Source: Entonaema liquescens
Taxonomy: Eukaryota > Ascomycota > Sordariomycetes > Xylariales > Xylariaceae
Length of the DNA: 64,000 nt
Direction of reading: 5' to 3'
Assembly (NCBI GenBank): GCA_902805475.1
Contig: CADCSX010000025.1
Span: 1,670,339 to 1,734,338 of the forward strand
Under the pieces are notes generated by a model. That model made no database searches. It saw only the letters and a program-made list of their open reading frames with translations, and was not told the DNA's origin. Positions 1 to 12,448 of this stretch are shown here, in pieces. How positions within the stretch are numbered: position 1 is the first letter of the stretch; each line of letters begins with the position of its first letter. Both the position numbers and the translations under genes were made by a program.

Positions 1-536
1 TTTTTTTCGCCCTTCTCTCTTCCCATGTAAAATTTATTATTATTATTTTTTAAGCTACCTCTCAGCCTTTATCCGAATTGTATGGTATTTGCGTAGTTGC
101 ATAGCAAAATATTCTCCTCGATTTTACAATTGCTGGATCGAAAGATATCAGCTCGAATTTTTACTCTTCGCCGCTACTACGTTTATAGAATAGTACGCGC
201 AAGCTGATCCCAGAACCTGAAGCCATTCGCATCGATCCAATCCCGTCTTCATCCGTCCCATCCCTGTATAGCGCGGTTTCGAACCTCGATCCACCCACAC
301 CATTACCATTACTTATTATCCATTACTGTTACCACTACTACTCCTAGGTGGTAATACTTCCCAACGACTTTGGGTTGGTTTAGGTACTTTTCGAGTCAGC
401 ATTCGCAGTTAAATCTGTCGCAACAACCCACCCATTATTCAAACAACCACCACAAAGAGAAATCAATTTCTTGTACCATCCATATATATATACCTCGGGG
501 TACCTAAGGTGTAAACCTGTCCGAAAAAAAAAAACA
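1..536. other. Left edge, no gene seen
   Basis: Upstream region of the small gene starting at 537. It has short T- and A-rich tracts and a pyrimidine-rich stretch, as expected for a fungal promoter and 5' untranslated region. I see no open frame with coding character; the minus-strand open frame at 380-571 is low complexity and unconvincing. Confidence 0.5.
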
Positions 537-1008
537 ATGCCTACTTCGTTAGACTCATCGCGTCCTATCATGGCGCCTTCTACCGTACGTAATTGAAGCC
601 TTTTTCTTTTACAGCCTTCTCTATTTACTCCTTCATTACAAAAAGGAAGGCAATTATTCGACAGACGCCAAAGCTAACGCGCAATTCGAAATATAGATCG
701 GTTCCCCTCGCGCATCGGTGCGCTACAGCACATATAGCACAGCGCCGTCATTGGCAGCAACAGTACGAACGACCGATTCGGCGCAAGCCGAGATCCGCGA
801 AATCGAAACCGGTCTCGCGCGAATGGAGAACAGGGCTTTGTCAAGTCAGCGTGTCGTCCTATCCGAAGAGAAGTCGGCCAATCTCAACAAGCTTGCACTT
901 GGTGCTAAACTCGACCGTGCACTCGAACGTCGTATGACCGGCCAAGATGCTGTCATGAGGCCTAGGAACCGAAGCGTCCGTGAGAAGGACCCGGAAAAGC
1001 AGCACTAA
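537..1008 (+). CDS. Small conserved-looking hypothetical protein (119 aa, 2 exons)
   Basis: Exon 1 is 537-584 and exon 2 is 697-1008. The intron 585-696 starts GTACGT, carries a CTAAC branch point 18 nt before a TAG acceptor, and is phase 0. The ATG at 537 sits in a CAATGC context after an A-rich leader. The product is basic and polar, Ser/Thr-rich at the N-terminus, with a likely helical middle (about residues 45-95, rich in Glu, Arg, Leu) and a charged C-terminal tail. There is no signal peptide or membrane segment. I do not recognise the family and assign no function. The main support for a real gene is the clean intron plus an open, codon-like second exon. Confidence 0.55.
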
Positions 1009-1680
1009 AACTAGACGACTCGAGGAAAAGATGAAATGAAGGCAACGTAATTGAGGACATTGGAGGATGATACCAGGCGAGCGACATGGCTCTGAGCATT
1101 TCCTTTTTTTTTTCTTTCTCTATCGTTAATCATACGATCAGTCTCAAAAGCAGATCTGAGACGGTCATGTTTTTATTTGCGTATTTACGGGCTGGGATAA
1201 ACATACCGATTGCGCCTCTGTTATGAAAGAGACGAGGTGATATGCTCCCCTACGAGCCTCAGCCACCCTACAGATCGTCTACGGCAGATGCGAGAGAGAT
1301 GAGGGATATTTGGGATTCTCGGTTGAAATTCTCCCGAAAAGCAGCATCGCATGCATACGGGTATATTGTGGAGGAAACTGGAAAGGAGAGGTATGAGCTA
1401 GAGACTGGCATACTTTCCCATAGTTCAGCGGGCAATCCATTTTCTACCCTCTAATTATGGTCATTATCTAGCTCGCCCTTCATAATTCCGTCCATCTGGG
1501 TATTTGGCGAGGCTCGAGTGATGAAGATAATATAGCAAGGCTCTAGAGGAATGATATATACGCAGCCTACCAACCAACTCCGTAGACACCTTTAGAGTAC
1601 CTGACCTGTAAAAATATAATCCAGCTTCCATAATGAGGTCTGAACGTAAAGCCCGAAAAGAAAAGCGGCACCAGTAGACT
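1009..1680. other. Spacer between convergent genes
   Basis: Probably holds the 3' untranslated regions of the small gene on the left and of sec72 on the right. The open frame at 1242-1454 has no recognisable content and lies where transcript ends are expected. Confidence 0.4.
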
Positions 1681-2295
1681 TTAGGAACTACTCTTCTCTT
1701 CCAGTTTTGTGTTGATATCCTTCAACAATGCGACCAACTCGCCTTCGTCGCCTTCCATCTCCAAACCCTTGCTAACCCATTCCTTGGCCTCGATGAGCCG
1801 TCCCATCTCCACTAGACACTTGCCCCGCCTCCACCAAGCCTTCGAGTTACCGACACGCTTAGCCTCGACGCTGGCCTCGGCGTCGGCAGCACCTTCGGCC
1901 CAGCTCTGCAGACCCATGTGGGCTTGAGCGCGGTTGGAATAAAGAGCGGCAACCTCTTCACGTACCAATTGCTGAGGCTCCCAAAGCGGTCTTGTCAAAG
2001 CCATCTGCAAACCCAGGGTGTAGAATTTAACGGCTTCGGCATGTTTACCCTTGCGATATTCTGCGTTACCACTGTCTCGTAGTTTGCTAACGTTGGCCGA
2101 CCGCTTTGGATTCACTGGAAGCGGCGGTGGTGGCACCTGGTTCGGGGTTTCGAGAGCGAGGAGCGAACGGTGTAATGCGTTAAGTGACGCCAGCTCCGCC
2201 TGCAGAGCGCGAGAGCCGGACGTTGCCGTGAGCGCCTTGGTTTGAGGGTCGATCTGCAGCGGCAACATAGTGAATGTTTCGAGCTCGGAAGACAT
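1681..2295 (-). CDS. sec72: Translocation protein Sec72 (TPR protein of the post-translational ER translocon)
   Basis: Single exon, 204 aa, starting at the ATG at 2295 (MSSELETFTM); two in-frame upstream Met codons extend the frame to 2325 but are less likely. The N-terminal part (about 1-65), with a run of prolines followed by VNPKRSANV, and the TPR region (about 70-190: a GNAEYRKG repeat, a SNRAQAHMGL repeat, a KAWWRRGKCL repeat) are what I know of filamentous-fungal Sec72. In yeast Sec72 is a peripheral subunit of the Sec62/63 complex and its TPR domain docks cytosolic Hsp70 during post-translational import into the ER. There is no membrane segment, as expected. The gene is convergent with its left neighbour and tail-to-head with the regulator gene on its right. 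Confidence 0.85.
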   Translation of the reverse strand: MSSELETFTMLPLQIDPQTKALTATSGSRALQAELASLNALHRSLLALETPNQVPPPPLPVNPKRSANVSKLRDSGNAEYRKGKHAEAVKFYTLGLQMALTRPLWEPQQLVREEVAALYSNRAQAHMGLQSWAEGAADAEASVEAKRVGNSKAWWRRGKCLVEMGRLIEAKEWVSKGLEMEGDEGELVALLKDINTKLEEKSSS

Positions 2296-2860
2296 GATGG
2301 CGGTGCACATTCGGAGAATTTGCAAACAAAAAGCGAGATTAAATCGGTAATTTAGGATAGATTAGGAGCTCCGATTAACGTGTATCACGTAGTAAATAGG
2401 CTCGATAGAGTGGGAGTGGCAAAACTGCCAAAATGTGGTAGCGGTAGTTTTGGGTAGAGACAGTGACGATATTCTTAAATGCGATCTGGCGACTTTTACA
2501 CGATTACGACAGATGTATTGATACGAGGCCACCTGGCAAGATAAGCCTAGGTACTTATGTACCTAAGGATTTAGGTAGGTAAGTACCTAAGTACATAGAT
2601 ATCTGTGGCAGTCGTGGCTTAGCATGTACCTAGGTACCTTCCATTGAGACTTCATTTTTAGACCTCAACAGATTATTGAACCTATCAGTCGAAAGCAATA
2701 TTCAAACGATTTCCGGAACTTTCAAAAAACAAAGCCCATATCGAAATATGGGAGTGCTTGTGACAATACTGGTCGCACCCAATACCCCTTAGTTCATGAG
2801 CACATCCTTACCAAACAACCTCCTCCCTGACATATATATATAGGTATATATTTGCTGGGG
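2296..2860. promoter_or_regulatory. sec72 upstream region with TACCTA/TAGGTA motif cluster
   Basis: Gene-free stretch that should contain the sec72 promoter. Positions about 2545-2640 hold many overlapping copies of a short palindrome-like motif (ACCTAAG, TACCTAGGTACC). The motif recurs in most spacers of this window and is absent from the exons I read. Confidence 0.45.
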
Positions 2861-5559
2861 TTACCTGCTGAACGTCTTATGTGGGCGCCAGTTCTCTTCA
2901 AACATCTGCGATACGAAGTAGAGGTCGTTCTCCCATTCTAAATCCTCACCTGCGACTATATATTGTTCAGTCAAGACCAACGCATTCACCGCTTCTATAA
3001 CCAGAGCAAGATACTCACCTTTTCCGTAGGCCTCGCGCGTTTCTAGGAGGAGTTTCGCCTCCCCCATCCTTAAAGTTCCCCAGACTGCATTTTTCCTATC
3101 CTCAGATTCTATTTCCGTCATCAAGGTATTAACGTCTCGTTTATAATAATGCCAATGGCTAAGGATGTTATTCGCCCCTTCTTGGAGCTCTTCAACAAAT
3201 TTCGCCAGGTCGTACCGGTATTTCTACGCGTTAGTTCAGCTAAGCCAGTTACGAGCCGGTATCTTTTCCCAGTACTAACAGTATATTTGTTGTCCTTAGC
3301 TCGGCGTAACCTATCGGCAGAGGTGAAGGAAACTTCGTGGAGAAGCATGAAAACAACCAGGTAAACAAAATAGAAATGGTGGGGATTCTTGCCCGCCATT
3401 ACCTTCCATAACCCCTCAAGGACGAGCTTTCTGGACCGCACAAGTATCCGGTGTCCCAGGGAGTCGAACTGTGCCGGGATCATTCGCGGTATCGGTATCA
3501 TCCCATAGTACGGGCTTTCAGGGTTGTCTACCGGCTTCATATCCAGGGTTTCTTCCCCCACGATGGACGCCGATCTCAGAGTATTTCCTGCTCAAATTAG
3601 CCATTCGGCCAAGCGCAGAGACATCAGCGACAAGCTACTGACTGGTCGCAAACCATAAGTAGAAGTATTGCTCGAGCAAAAGTCCGTTCTTCACTTCTTC
3701 CCCATTCGTTCGGGGTGACGCATCCTGAGAGAAGTTCCTTAGTGTAATGCCTATAAATCGTACTTGTCAATCTCACCTTACACTTCTGAGCATACTCTAT
3801 CCTGTGGGGATATGTCCCGAGATCAGCTTCTATTTGGCGTTAGGGGAGACTGGGTAGCGTTCGCTTACGCTGCCTGGTAAGTCCTCCGTACTATATCATC
3901 GACCTTGGTATCTTGGGTGTACTCTCGTACAGCCGGACGTGCATAATCATATATATACTCTTCGTATCTCTTTGCGGTTTCCCAAATGCTCGCGAGGGCG
4001 TAAGGCTCGATATCGATTCTTTGCTTGTTTCCCTTTATATCAACCCAGTATTTACAAACAACGTCGGTTTCGTTAGGCGTAAACTTCTTAACCTTCAATG
4101 TTATCGGATGGCAGCTTCCAATAACCATCTTGATTGTACGGACGTCGCTGCTATTGACCCAGTCCCGCGGTCCAAGATCTTTCATTTTGGTCCCAACCCA
4201 TCGTTTCGTTAGTTCGAGGCCACCCTCTCGGAAGAGGGAGACTTCGGCGAGCTTCCATCGCAGGCAGGGAAGTCTGTGAATCACCTTTTTAGAGTCCAAA
4301 TTGATCTCGCGGCAGGTCAAGCAATCGACCCCTCGGGGATCTTCCGGGTCCGCCTTGCACTAAGATGAGTGTGAGCAGATAGTATCAGGAATGCTTGACG
4401 GTTGACCTACTCTTATTTTCTGCATACGACATCGAATGCAAGCCCGTAAATACGTCAGCACGGCGAAACACTGCCGTAGTACGAAGCACAAGGGGAGAAA
4501 GGTAGTTTAAGAAGAAGAACAAAGATTTACCTTTAGCTTCCGGGTGTTTCCCGTCTCCCTGCGGTTCTGGTCGCTCAGGTGTGACCGAGAACGCCTCTCG
4601 GGATGGGACGCTGAGCAATTTCCATCAGCTGGAACCTCGTCCGGGCCGACAGTCTCCCACGGTTCTTCGAATACCGGGGTGTTATGGCCCGAGAGGTCCG
4701 AAGGCTGCTGGGAGCCCTCGTAGTCGCTAGCACTACGCTTCTCTACCAGCCCTTCTGCCGGTACCTCTGCCAGTGCCTCTTCCGGTTTTTCTTCCGGTAT
4801 CTCCTCCGGCTTCTCTTCCGGTTTCTCTACCGGTTTCTCTACCGCTACCCACCCTTCCTCTAGGGGTCGTCCGGGTTGCTCTGATCACACTCTCCTAAGG
4901 GAAGGAGATCGGACCTGGATGGCTGCAGCTCTCGAACTGAGGCGTCATTGTCTGAACGAAATCGATATCGCAAGAACATAGCTGGCGGGTCTAAAGCGTT
5001 CCAGGTGAAAGCGGGCAAATGGTAAGCAGAATAGCTGGAAGCCGTTGTGAATGCGTGGTCTGCCAGAGAGTCTCCCGGAAATTATTATGCGGTGAGGGTT
5101 CGCGGGTGATTAGATAAGGGGTGACGAGGGGAATATTGAAGGCTGGGCCAAGTTGTAAGACCAGTCATACGTATTCGGACCTTGCTCCTGTGCGAGGGTA
5201 CGAGAGGAAGAAGACAGGCTGAAGTGATCTCTCGCTGCATCTGATACGATGGGCTCTACATAGTAACCAAGGGACCCCGACGGAACCGGATGGTCCCAGC
5301 TGGTATCAGAGGGGTGGTGCCTAAGATCGTCTGATGTCGCGGTGACGGCGGCAACTGAGGTGACAACGTCGGCAGCTAGTCTTCGCTTCTTAGGCGATGG
5401 TTTTGTCAGCGGTGAGGGTGACTGCTTAGACCCATGTTCCTTGGAGATATTGGTTTTGGTGATTCGTGAGGAAAGGGGAGTAGAACTGGGGTTATAGTTG
5501 GCTGAAGGGGGAGGATGGGATCCGAGATCGTTTTCCAGCCTTCCATGACGTCTGTTCAA
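2861..5559 (-). CDS. Fungal zinc-cluster-like regulator (5' part unresolved, possibly broken)
   Basis: The well-supported part runs from about 4880 to the stop at 2861. An acidic Pro/Glu repeat (about 4745-4850) is followed by a Cys cluster, ACIRCRMQKIRC, then DCLTCR, giving CxxC-x6-C ... CxxC. After it come blocks typical of a fungal-specific putative transcription factor family (LPCLRWKLAEV, RRTYQAA, SPYYGMIPIP, AWGT-like helices). Introns with good signals include 4530-4471, 4410-4360 and one starting at 3868; a further one starts GTTAGT within the 3' half. The upstream region has clear coding character (basic stretch PKKRRL at about 5380-5400; a Ser/Tyr-rich segment at about 4900-5070). 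However, these segments lie in different frames and I found no consensus splice that joins them. Either the gene has weak introns here or its N-terminal part carries frameshifts. The protein presumably acts in the nucleus; its targets are unknown. Confidence 0.6.
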
Positions 5560-8001
5560 TTGGCGTAACCCCAGTAGAAGTCGAGCGGTGGACTGAATGG
5601 GAGTTTACAAGTGTGGGAATAGACTGGACCATGGAGACAGCGGTTCCATCCATGATGGGCTTTACCTATCTCATATCTTAGCTGACAGCGACAATGGTCT
5701 TCGCCTGTGGGGTGTGCGTGTGCGTATGCACACGTGTGCGCGTATCAAAGTGCCGGTTACTCAAATGGCAAATGGTTCGCTGTGCGTCACATTCACCGTA
5801 GTCGGCCGGTGAAGAATCGCAAAGGTGGCGCAGGGGGGTGCTAATCGTTGCTCTCCCAGTTCTCTCTCAATTCGAAACCGGCGAAAATAATGTGTAGCAG
5901 AACCACGAGTGCGTAACTGCTGGTAGGTAATACACAAATATAGGTGCGGATTTCTCCCCGGTCAGCTTGTTCTCGTCGCAGTAAAGGATGCGATGCGGTA
6001 CAACAAGGTCTCAAAAAGAAAAGTATCGAGTTTTCTCGCCCGATGAATTAAAAAAAAAAAAACCTAAAAAAAAAAAACTACTGCTTTAGGATGATCACCA
6101 AGTCGGAAAGATATGTAAAGCTCTCCCCGTGGTGGCTCAAAAGCTATGTGGTGGTGATCTATTGCAAGACGTTTTAGAGAAGTAAGCTTACGCATCGCTT
6201 GTACGTTATGGTATATACCGTATAACACATAACACATGACGCCCGACCAGAAGAGCCGACCCCTCAGTGGCCGTAAGACAGCGGTCTGAATGCACAAGAA
6301 CTAACAAATAATTCGCACCACACCGAGACCGAGATAAAAGCAAAAGTCAAGCCACTACGTGATGACAGCCACCGCTTTTGCTTCCATGTACGCATCTTTT
6401 CGATTTGAATTAAAAAAAAAATTTACAAAAAAAGATGTTATGCTCCCCCTCCCCCCACCGTATATTGTTATTATTATCCTATGTAATAACACCTTAATTC
6501 TCCGAGGTATACGCTTATAAGTCACGTATACACTTACAACAGTATATACCTACCAGGTAACAACGCCTCTTCACATACACATAGAAGAAGCAGACGGGGA
6601 GGTAATGACGCAGGGCCGGCCCGCGTCTTCTCGTGCATGCTGCAGAGTTGTCTTAAGAGCAAGGATGAGGATCGGAACCTGCATGAAGGCTTCCAGCCTA
6701 GCTCGCGACAGCTGCCGGTCGAGTTTTTGCGGGTCATCATCATCAGCAGCAGCATCATAGGAATATATTCTTCGAGAGGTACTTGGATAGATATAAGAGT
6801 TATGTAGTTAAAGTCATCTTCACCTTTATCCTCTTGCTCTGTAATGATTCGTGCGGACGTGTCGCCGTATTATGCCGCAGCTTCGTGGTCCTAGAAATCC
6901 GGGCTTAGGTGCCATACACGAGCTCAACCGTTCCCTCGTTTCCTGACCGGTTTCAAATCCCTGCTCGCGAAGTGCTGGATCTCAACTGCCCTTCGACGAC
7001 AGCCTCAATGCGCGATCGACACGGAGGGACAAATAAGAACCAATCGCCATATTAGTCTTGTTAGACGCTCCCTTTGGAAGCTCTTCCGAGAGGTGCGTTG
7101 TCAATAAATCGAGCCTTTAGGAAGAGCCTTGTCCCATCTTAGTCTTGCCTTACAGTCCCTTCCGGTTTTTCCGGTCGCCACGTTAGGCACAATGTCTCCT
7201 GAGGTTCGTGGGGGAAGACGCGGGAGCGTGCCTCCGGGGGAGCGGTTGCTCACATCATCAAGCGGGAATATTGTACTACATGAGCTCGACGCTGTCTCTT
7301 TAATAACTCGAGGATGCCAAAATTTTTTTTCGAAAGCCCTGGCCCATACCCATCATGACACATACACCATTAGAAACTTCCCCTATTTTAGGATAAGGGA
7401 ATTGGCGGCTGTAAATTTGGGCGGCTCCGGCGCAGGTTTGACGAGATATTACCTACCTGGCAATGACCTTGGTGACGAAGCTTCTAGAGCCCTTTTCTTT
7501 TTTCTTTTTTTCTTCATGTGAAATGCCAAATCACCATTGAACTTTGGTATCAGGCTTCGCCATACCCACCATCCCGCTTACCGCGGCGACGGCCCTCCTT
7601 TCTCGAAAGAATGGCAGTCTGCCTCTGCAACAATGCAGCTTCTTTCCGGGATTGGACCGATGAGACCACAAGGGCTCCCTGTAGCCTCTTGTAGTGTTAC
7701 CACATCTATCGACGCTTTGTCGATATGGCCATAGAGGAGATTCCGGTAAGATCGATGCGATAAATTTCTCGTTTCGTAGCTCGAGCCCAAAGGACTATTT
7801 TTATTCCAGTATAGGAGTTGGCCCGAGCCAATGACAGGTAGCATAAATCAAACTTGTGTCATAGTTGAGTAAGTTTTTATGAGCCGTATTCTGAGAAAAA
7901 CGCCTTATTATCGTTATAAGTCGCCAGGATGGTGGCAGTTTTCCATTCTCGAAAACGACCTCTAAGGCTTCCTCCTAAGCGTACGTTATACGAGAACGAA
8001 A
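5560..8001. other. Long gene-free stretch
   Basis: About 2.4 kb without a convincing gene. It includes two near-pure A runs separated by CCT (about 6049-6078) and several T/A homopolymers. Open frames at 6534-6758, 7129-7521, 7537-7734 and 7578-7844 are short, overlap one another on both strands, and contain low-complexity ends. The right part should hold the promoter of the dioxygenase gene. Confidence 0.45.
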
Positions 8002-9516
8002 ATGACAGCTCACATAGTTTTGCGCACCTCCGAAAGCCCTGTCAGCCCGCAGCCTAGGATGCATCATGAGGAGCATGGTCTCGCTGCGGACGCTTTGTCC
8101 CGGCAGGAGGACGGTCCAACCCAGGGTCTCCCAACCCGGGTCGACAGTCCAACTACGTGGTCCGGACTGGATCCTGACGAGATATTTAAAGTTGATCTAG
8201 ATGATTCGGATGTAGCTGAAATAGAGGGGAGACTGCAGCTATCCCACGGTAAGTCGATACCAAGCTTTACGCCCCTGATCCACCTGGTTTAACTAGGATC
8301 TATTTAGAACTCGAACTGGACGGTGACGAAATAACACGCGAGTGCTTCCCGCTTCCAAGCATTCAAAATAGGCTCGAGGAATGTGCTCTTGAGGTTCACC
8401 GTGGCCGAGGGATCTGTATTATTCGGGGCCTAAAACCAGAGAAATACTCCATTGAAGATAATGTTGTTCTATTCCTTGCCATTGCTAGCTATATCGGTGA
8501 TACGAGAGGTATTCAAAATTCTAAAGGCGATGTACTTTGTAAGCTTTATATTCATTACATGTCTCTGCCTCTCGCTAATGCATAGGCAAAGCTCACGTCA
8601 CCGATTCCAAGTCTTGGACTGTGCCCAAGGAGAAACGCCACGGCATCCATACAAACTACAGCTTGGTAGGTAGCTGAGTCGTTTCAATGAGGATAGACAC
8701 TTTAAGCAGGAGCTAACGTCCTTAGCCGTTCCACAATGATATGGGATGTGAAATCCTTTCCATCCAAGTCCGGGATCGAGCCAACGAGGGTGGGCATACA
8801 TGTGTGGCATCTATAGCTGCCATCTATAATGACCTGATGCAGAACAAGCCGTGGGTTGTTAATGCTTTGGCGAAGAACGACTGGCCAATCCAGGCGTAAG
8901 TATGATCCGGATCTATACTTATGAAAAGCGGGATAAATAAAACTAACATCGCTTAAGAAGCCATAGAAAGGAAGAGTCTTTCGTTTTATGTCCGCTCATA
9001 GAGTACCACGACGGTAACCTATGTGTCTCGATGGACCCCGCCCGTATCGGCCCGCACCCCTTAATTCGAAACGGCTCGATACCAGACCTCACACCAGGGC
9101 AGCAGGAAGCACTCGCCGTGCTTGAAGAAACAGCCCAAAAACACCAAACGCGGCTCGATACCAAGCCAGGAGACCTCTTATTCATCAATAACCTTGCTCT
9201 TCTACATGGTAGAGAGTCGTACCTGGATGGTGATGTCTCCTCAAGGCACCTTATTCGACTATGGCTGCGCAATGCGCAGCTAGGCTGGGCAATACCCCCT
9301 TCGATGAACATGCCATGGGACTCGGCATTTGGGGAGAGGGCTAATAAAGTGCTCGATAGGTACTATCCTATAATGCCGATGCCCGAGTACATCGAGTGCA
9401 AGTACTCTAGCGGAACGGCAGCGTTCGTTGCGGATGATGGGTTCGACGACTGGGCCGGCTCCGTCTCGAGAGGCGTAGGGGAGGGCATAGACTTACGGAG
9501 TAAAGAGAGCGACTGA
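8002..9516 (+). CDS. TauD/TfdA-type Fe(II)/2-oxoglutarate dioxygenase
   Basis: Five exons: 8002-8248, 8308-8538, 8586-8665, 8726-8895 and 8958-9516, summing to 1,287 nt (428 aa). All introns are GT..AG and phases match; the last acceptor could shift 3 nt. The N-terminal block GLP..VDSPTTWSG is typical of fungal members of this clan. The iron ligands are visible as the HxD motif FHND (H189, D191) and the distal His in ALLHGRES (H326). A conserved arginine expected to bind 2-oxoglutarate follows in RHLIRLWLR. Such enzymes hydroxylate small organic acids or sulfonates; the substrate here cannot be told from sequence. The protein is probably cytosolic, with no signal peptide. The gene stands alone between two gene-poor stretches. 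Confidence 0.85.
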
Positions 9517-12448
9517 GACGCAGGCATCTTATACATGGGGTGATCGTAATGACGAGCTCTTCAAAAACTACGTTGGGTGGTTTTGTGATGGCTATAGCTT
9601 ATCGAGAAGACAACGTTTTTGACCTGGTCCATTGGCCGAGGTAAACTATCTGTTGTATGTGTATAGGCACACAGGCAACTACTGGTTATATCACCCAGTT
9701 AGTTTGGTTATAGTTTTCCCATTAGTTTTCTATGTTGCAAACTCTAGGAAGCTTCTGGTCATATTCTCTAGACTTTGCATTTCGTCTTCTGATTATTTGA
9801 TTTCATGACCTCCTATTATATTCCTCTACGGAAGTTTTTAATGAAGGAACTATCACTTAACGTCAGTTGGCTACAGATGTATGCAACCATGGGGAAATTG
9901 CAAATATCATTCGATGCACGGTGCAAAGGTGGTAATCATCGGTTTAAAACGTGAACAAATTACAACGGGAACGGCGTGGGCATTGTCTATGCTTACACCA
10001 AGTGACATGCTTAGGTATCTTTGCGAAGTTGCCATATGTATGACTCGCAACTATGCAAGATGAATAGGTTGGTTATTACGGATTATAAGATCGAGCAGAA
10101 TAGTAAAAACGCTATGTAGAATATGTCGAAGGCTGGCTTTATGGCGAGTGGCTGGCGCGCATTACAACTAATGTTAAGAGCAGATGATCCAATTTAAGAT
10201 GTGGCGATTGGAAGATTTATTGTGAGATGATGGGCTAGGGACCAAGGGATAATAAAATATGCCAGGGGATTATTAAGGTACTATGTAAGTCAAGCATATC
10301 AGCTAAATTGGCGCTGTAGATTACGCCCGAGATGAAAACAAGTAGTTATTTTAATGCGACCGGGGACGGATATCACGAAGCTTGCCCTCTTAGTATCTGT
10401 CATCCTCTCAGTCCGTTAGCTGTCAAGCCGATTCAACTGAGAATTTGCACAAATTATCATCGGCGGGTCCACAACCTCTGGAACGGGAACGTAGCCGCAT
10501 AGATGCAACGAGGCATGGTGATTGCCGTTCGGCTTCGGAGTGCGGCTGTGGTCGAAGATCTTGCCGCGTACGGGATAAAATCCCGGAAAACTTCTATCGG
10601 GGCAGTGCAATCCCATTCTATTGGTGCGCTCGAGATTACCTCATTGCCTTACCTTGATTTATTAGGTCCCTAGTATGCAGATATGATAGCTATGCTGGTG
10701 TGTGTACTACTTTTTTTTCTCCTTTTATGATATCCTGCCTTGTCAGAAAGACGTCAAAAAAGTGGCGCACCTACCAGCACCTACCAGCATAAGTGTTAGT
10801 AAATGTGCGGCCAATTATTTTAATGTCTTTCTGCTTATTCGTACATAGTAGGGTTGAGGAAAATCCCAACCAATACGGATTTGCCCTTCTCTAGTATGCC
10901 TATCCTACCGCCTTTGCTAAAGGACGACTGCGTGAGTTCAGAGCCGATACGTTCTCGAAACAATCCTAGGCTTGGCGTATGCACTGCCGATCAGTTCTCT
11001 TTCTCCTATGCTTATTACATGATTTGACGAAATAGTACGAGTCTCAAGATGTATGTAAAGGTGATTGTACGTCTCGCTAGTTCGCGTCATTTATTTGACT
11101 GGCTGTTGGGCTGTGCTCGTGTTGTAGTGTTGTGTGTAAGGGGAGTTGACGATCGTGTTGGCTAGATAAAGGAGAGGAGTAAATCGTAGAAGATCACTAT
11201 CATCCCGTGCTATTCATTGCCTATAAGAGGTAAAGGCGGCTCACGGTTGACGTGACCGATTTTCCTACAAAGTACCAGCGTACTTTATTACAGGCCAGCA
11301 TGCCTAATGTAAGATGCCTAGGTAGATATTACTGGAGAACTAGAGAATCGGCGCAGACAATTGGTCTCTGTGAAAGACCTTGGCTGTTTGGAGATTGGCG
11401 TACCATAAACAATCAGTCTACACTGTAGGAATTCTTGGAAATCTCGGACCCAACACGGATTATCAAGGGAATACGGGTTGGTAGTAGGTAAATTATTCCG
11501 GTTGGTTGGATTTGTTTTAGGGTAATCACTTATAAAGAGGATATAAAGAGGATTCGGGCGAACAAGTACTCAGAGGCAAGGCGCCTCAGCTGCGCATCGA
11601 CCGTATTTTAATAGCTGCTTTGTGTACACCATGAAGGCATTTAAGTAATAGGTGGCGGTTAATGACAGAACAGTACTGATAACAGAATCCGAGAACAAAA
11701 TAAGTAGGTGTTAACGTCTCACTATTCGCAGCTGCGCCTCGCTTGGAGATGGAACTAGCAAACCTCCAGGACCCATTTTAGACTCTCGGCATGCTGCCGA
11801 CGTGTACATAGGCTAAATACCTAGAGGTACATAAAAAACTTAGGATAAGCCTACCACCTGCATAGGTATTTAGATACTTGCATTTTTGCCTGCTAAGTTA
11901 GGTGGGTCATGATTGGCAGTTCCCCTAAGATCGACAGGTACGAAGCGCTAATGTAGGATGTGTAGTAGCGGCAACCTAACGGTGGTGTTTGTAAATGCAT
12001 ACATAAGTACCTAGGTCAATATGTACATACCTACCTACCTACAGGTTGTAGGTATCTTTGTGATCTTACATAAAGAGGTAGCATGAAAGATGGAACATCA
12101 AAACGACGTCGCGCATAGCGTTAGGTATATATATTCTTCTGCATGCATAGGTAAAAATATCATGTTCCTGTATTGTGGCGCTTCGAGATGAATCCTAATG
12201 AGTACCTAGCCTCAAATAACTTGCCAGGAGGAATGGAAGAATCACACGCCTCGTGTAGAGTGGACATCGTCAAAAATAGGTACAAGATGCCTATTAGGTA
12301 CATGTTGTCAGCTTTTTCTTCTATCCTATCCAGATTCAGGAGAGTCAGGAGAACCCCCCCTGTCTCCCCCTAGTTGTGTCCCCCCCTGTTCATCTGTCCA
12401 TCTACCCGTAAAAGCCCCAATCTTTCACTAATCTACATCGGTCTTTTT
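9517..12448. other. Long gene-free stretch before the transposon-like insertion
   Basis: Nearly 3 kb without a convincing gene. A short plus-strand frame, 10515-10673 (53 codons, M V I A V R L R S A A V V E D...), has codon-like composition and may be a relic of a lost gene, but I cannot name it. Two other open frames overlap it on both strands. TACCTA/TAGGTA motif clusters occur at about 11815-11880 and 12005-12050. The ORF at 12173-12373 has no recognisable content. Confidence 0.4.

Noticed and set aside
4438..4470. A mutated splice acceptor (GG for AG) just before the first Cys codon of the zinc-cluster-like region
   Set aside because: An ordinary CAG acceptor 27 nt upstream (intron 4530-4471, 60 nt) keeps the frame, so no mutation needs to be invoked.
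7129..7521. 130-codon open frame in the 5.6-8.0 kb spacer
   Set aside because: It ends in a poly-Phe run from a T tract, starts without a good context and matches no family I know.
10416..10657. Overlapping open frames on both strands
   Set aside because: Both strands being open reflects locally few stops; neither has motifs. Only a weak relic in a third frame is mentioned.
12173..12373. 66-codon frame next to the transposon-like element
   Set aside because: No similarity recognised and it lies in sequence with simple motif clusters.
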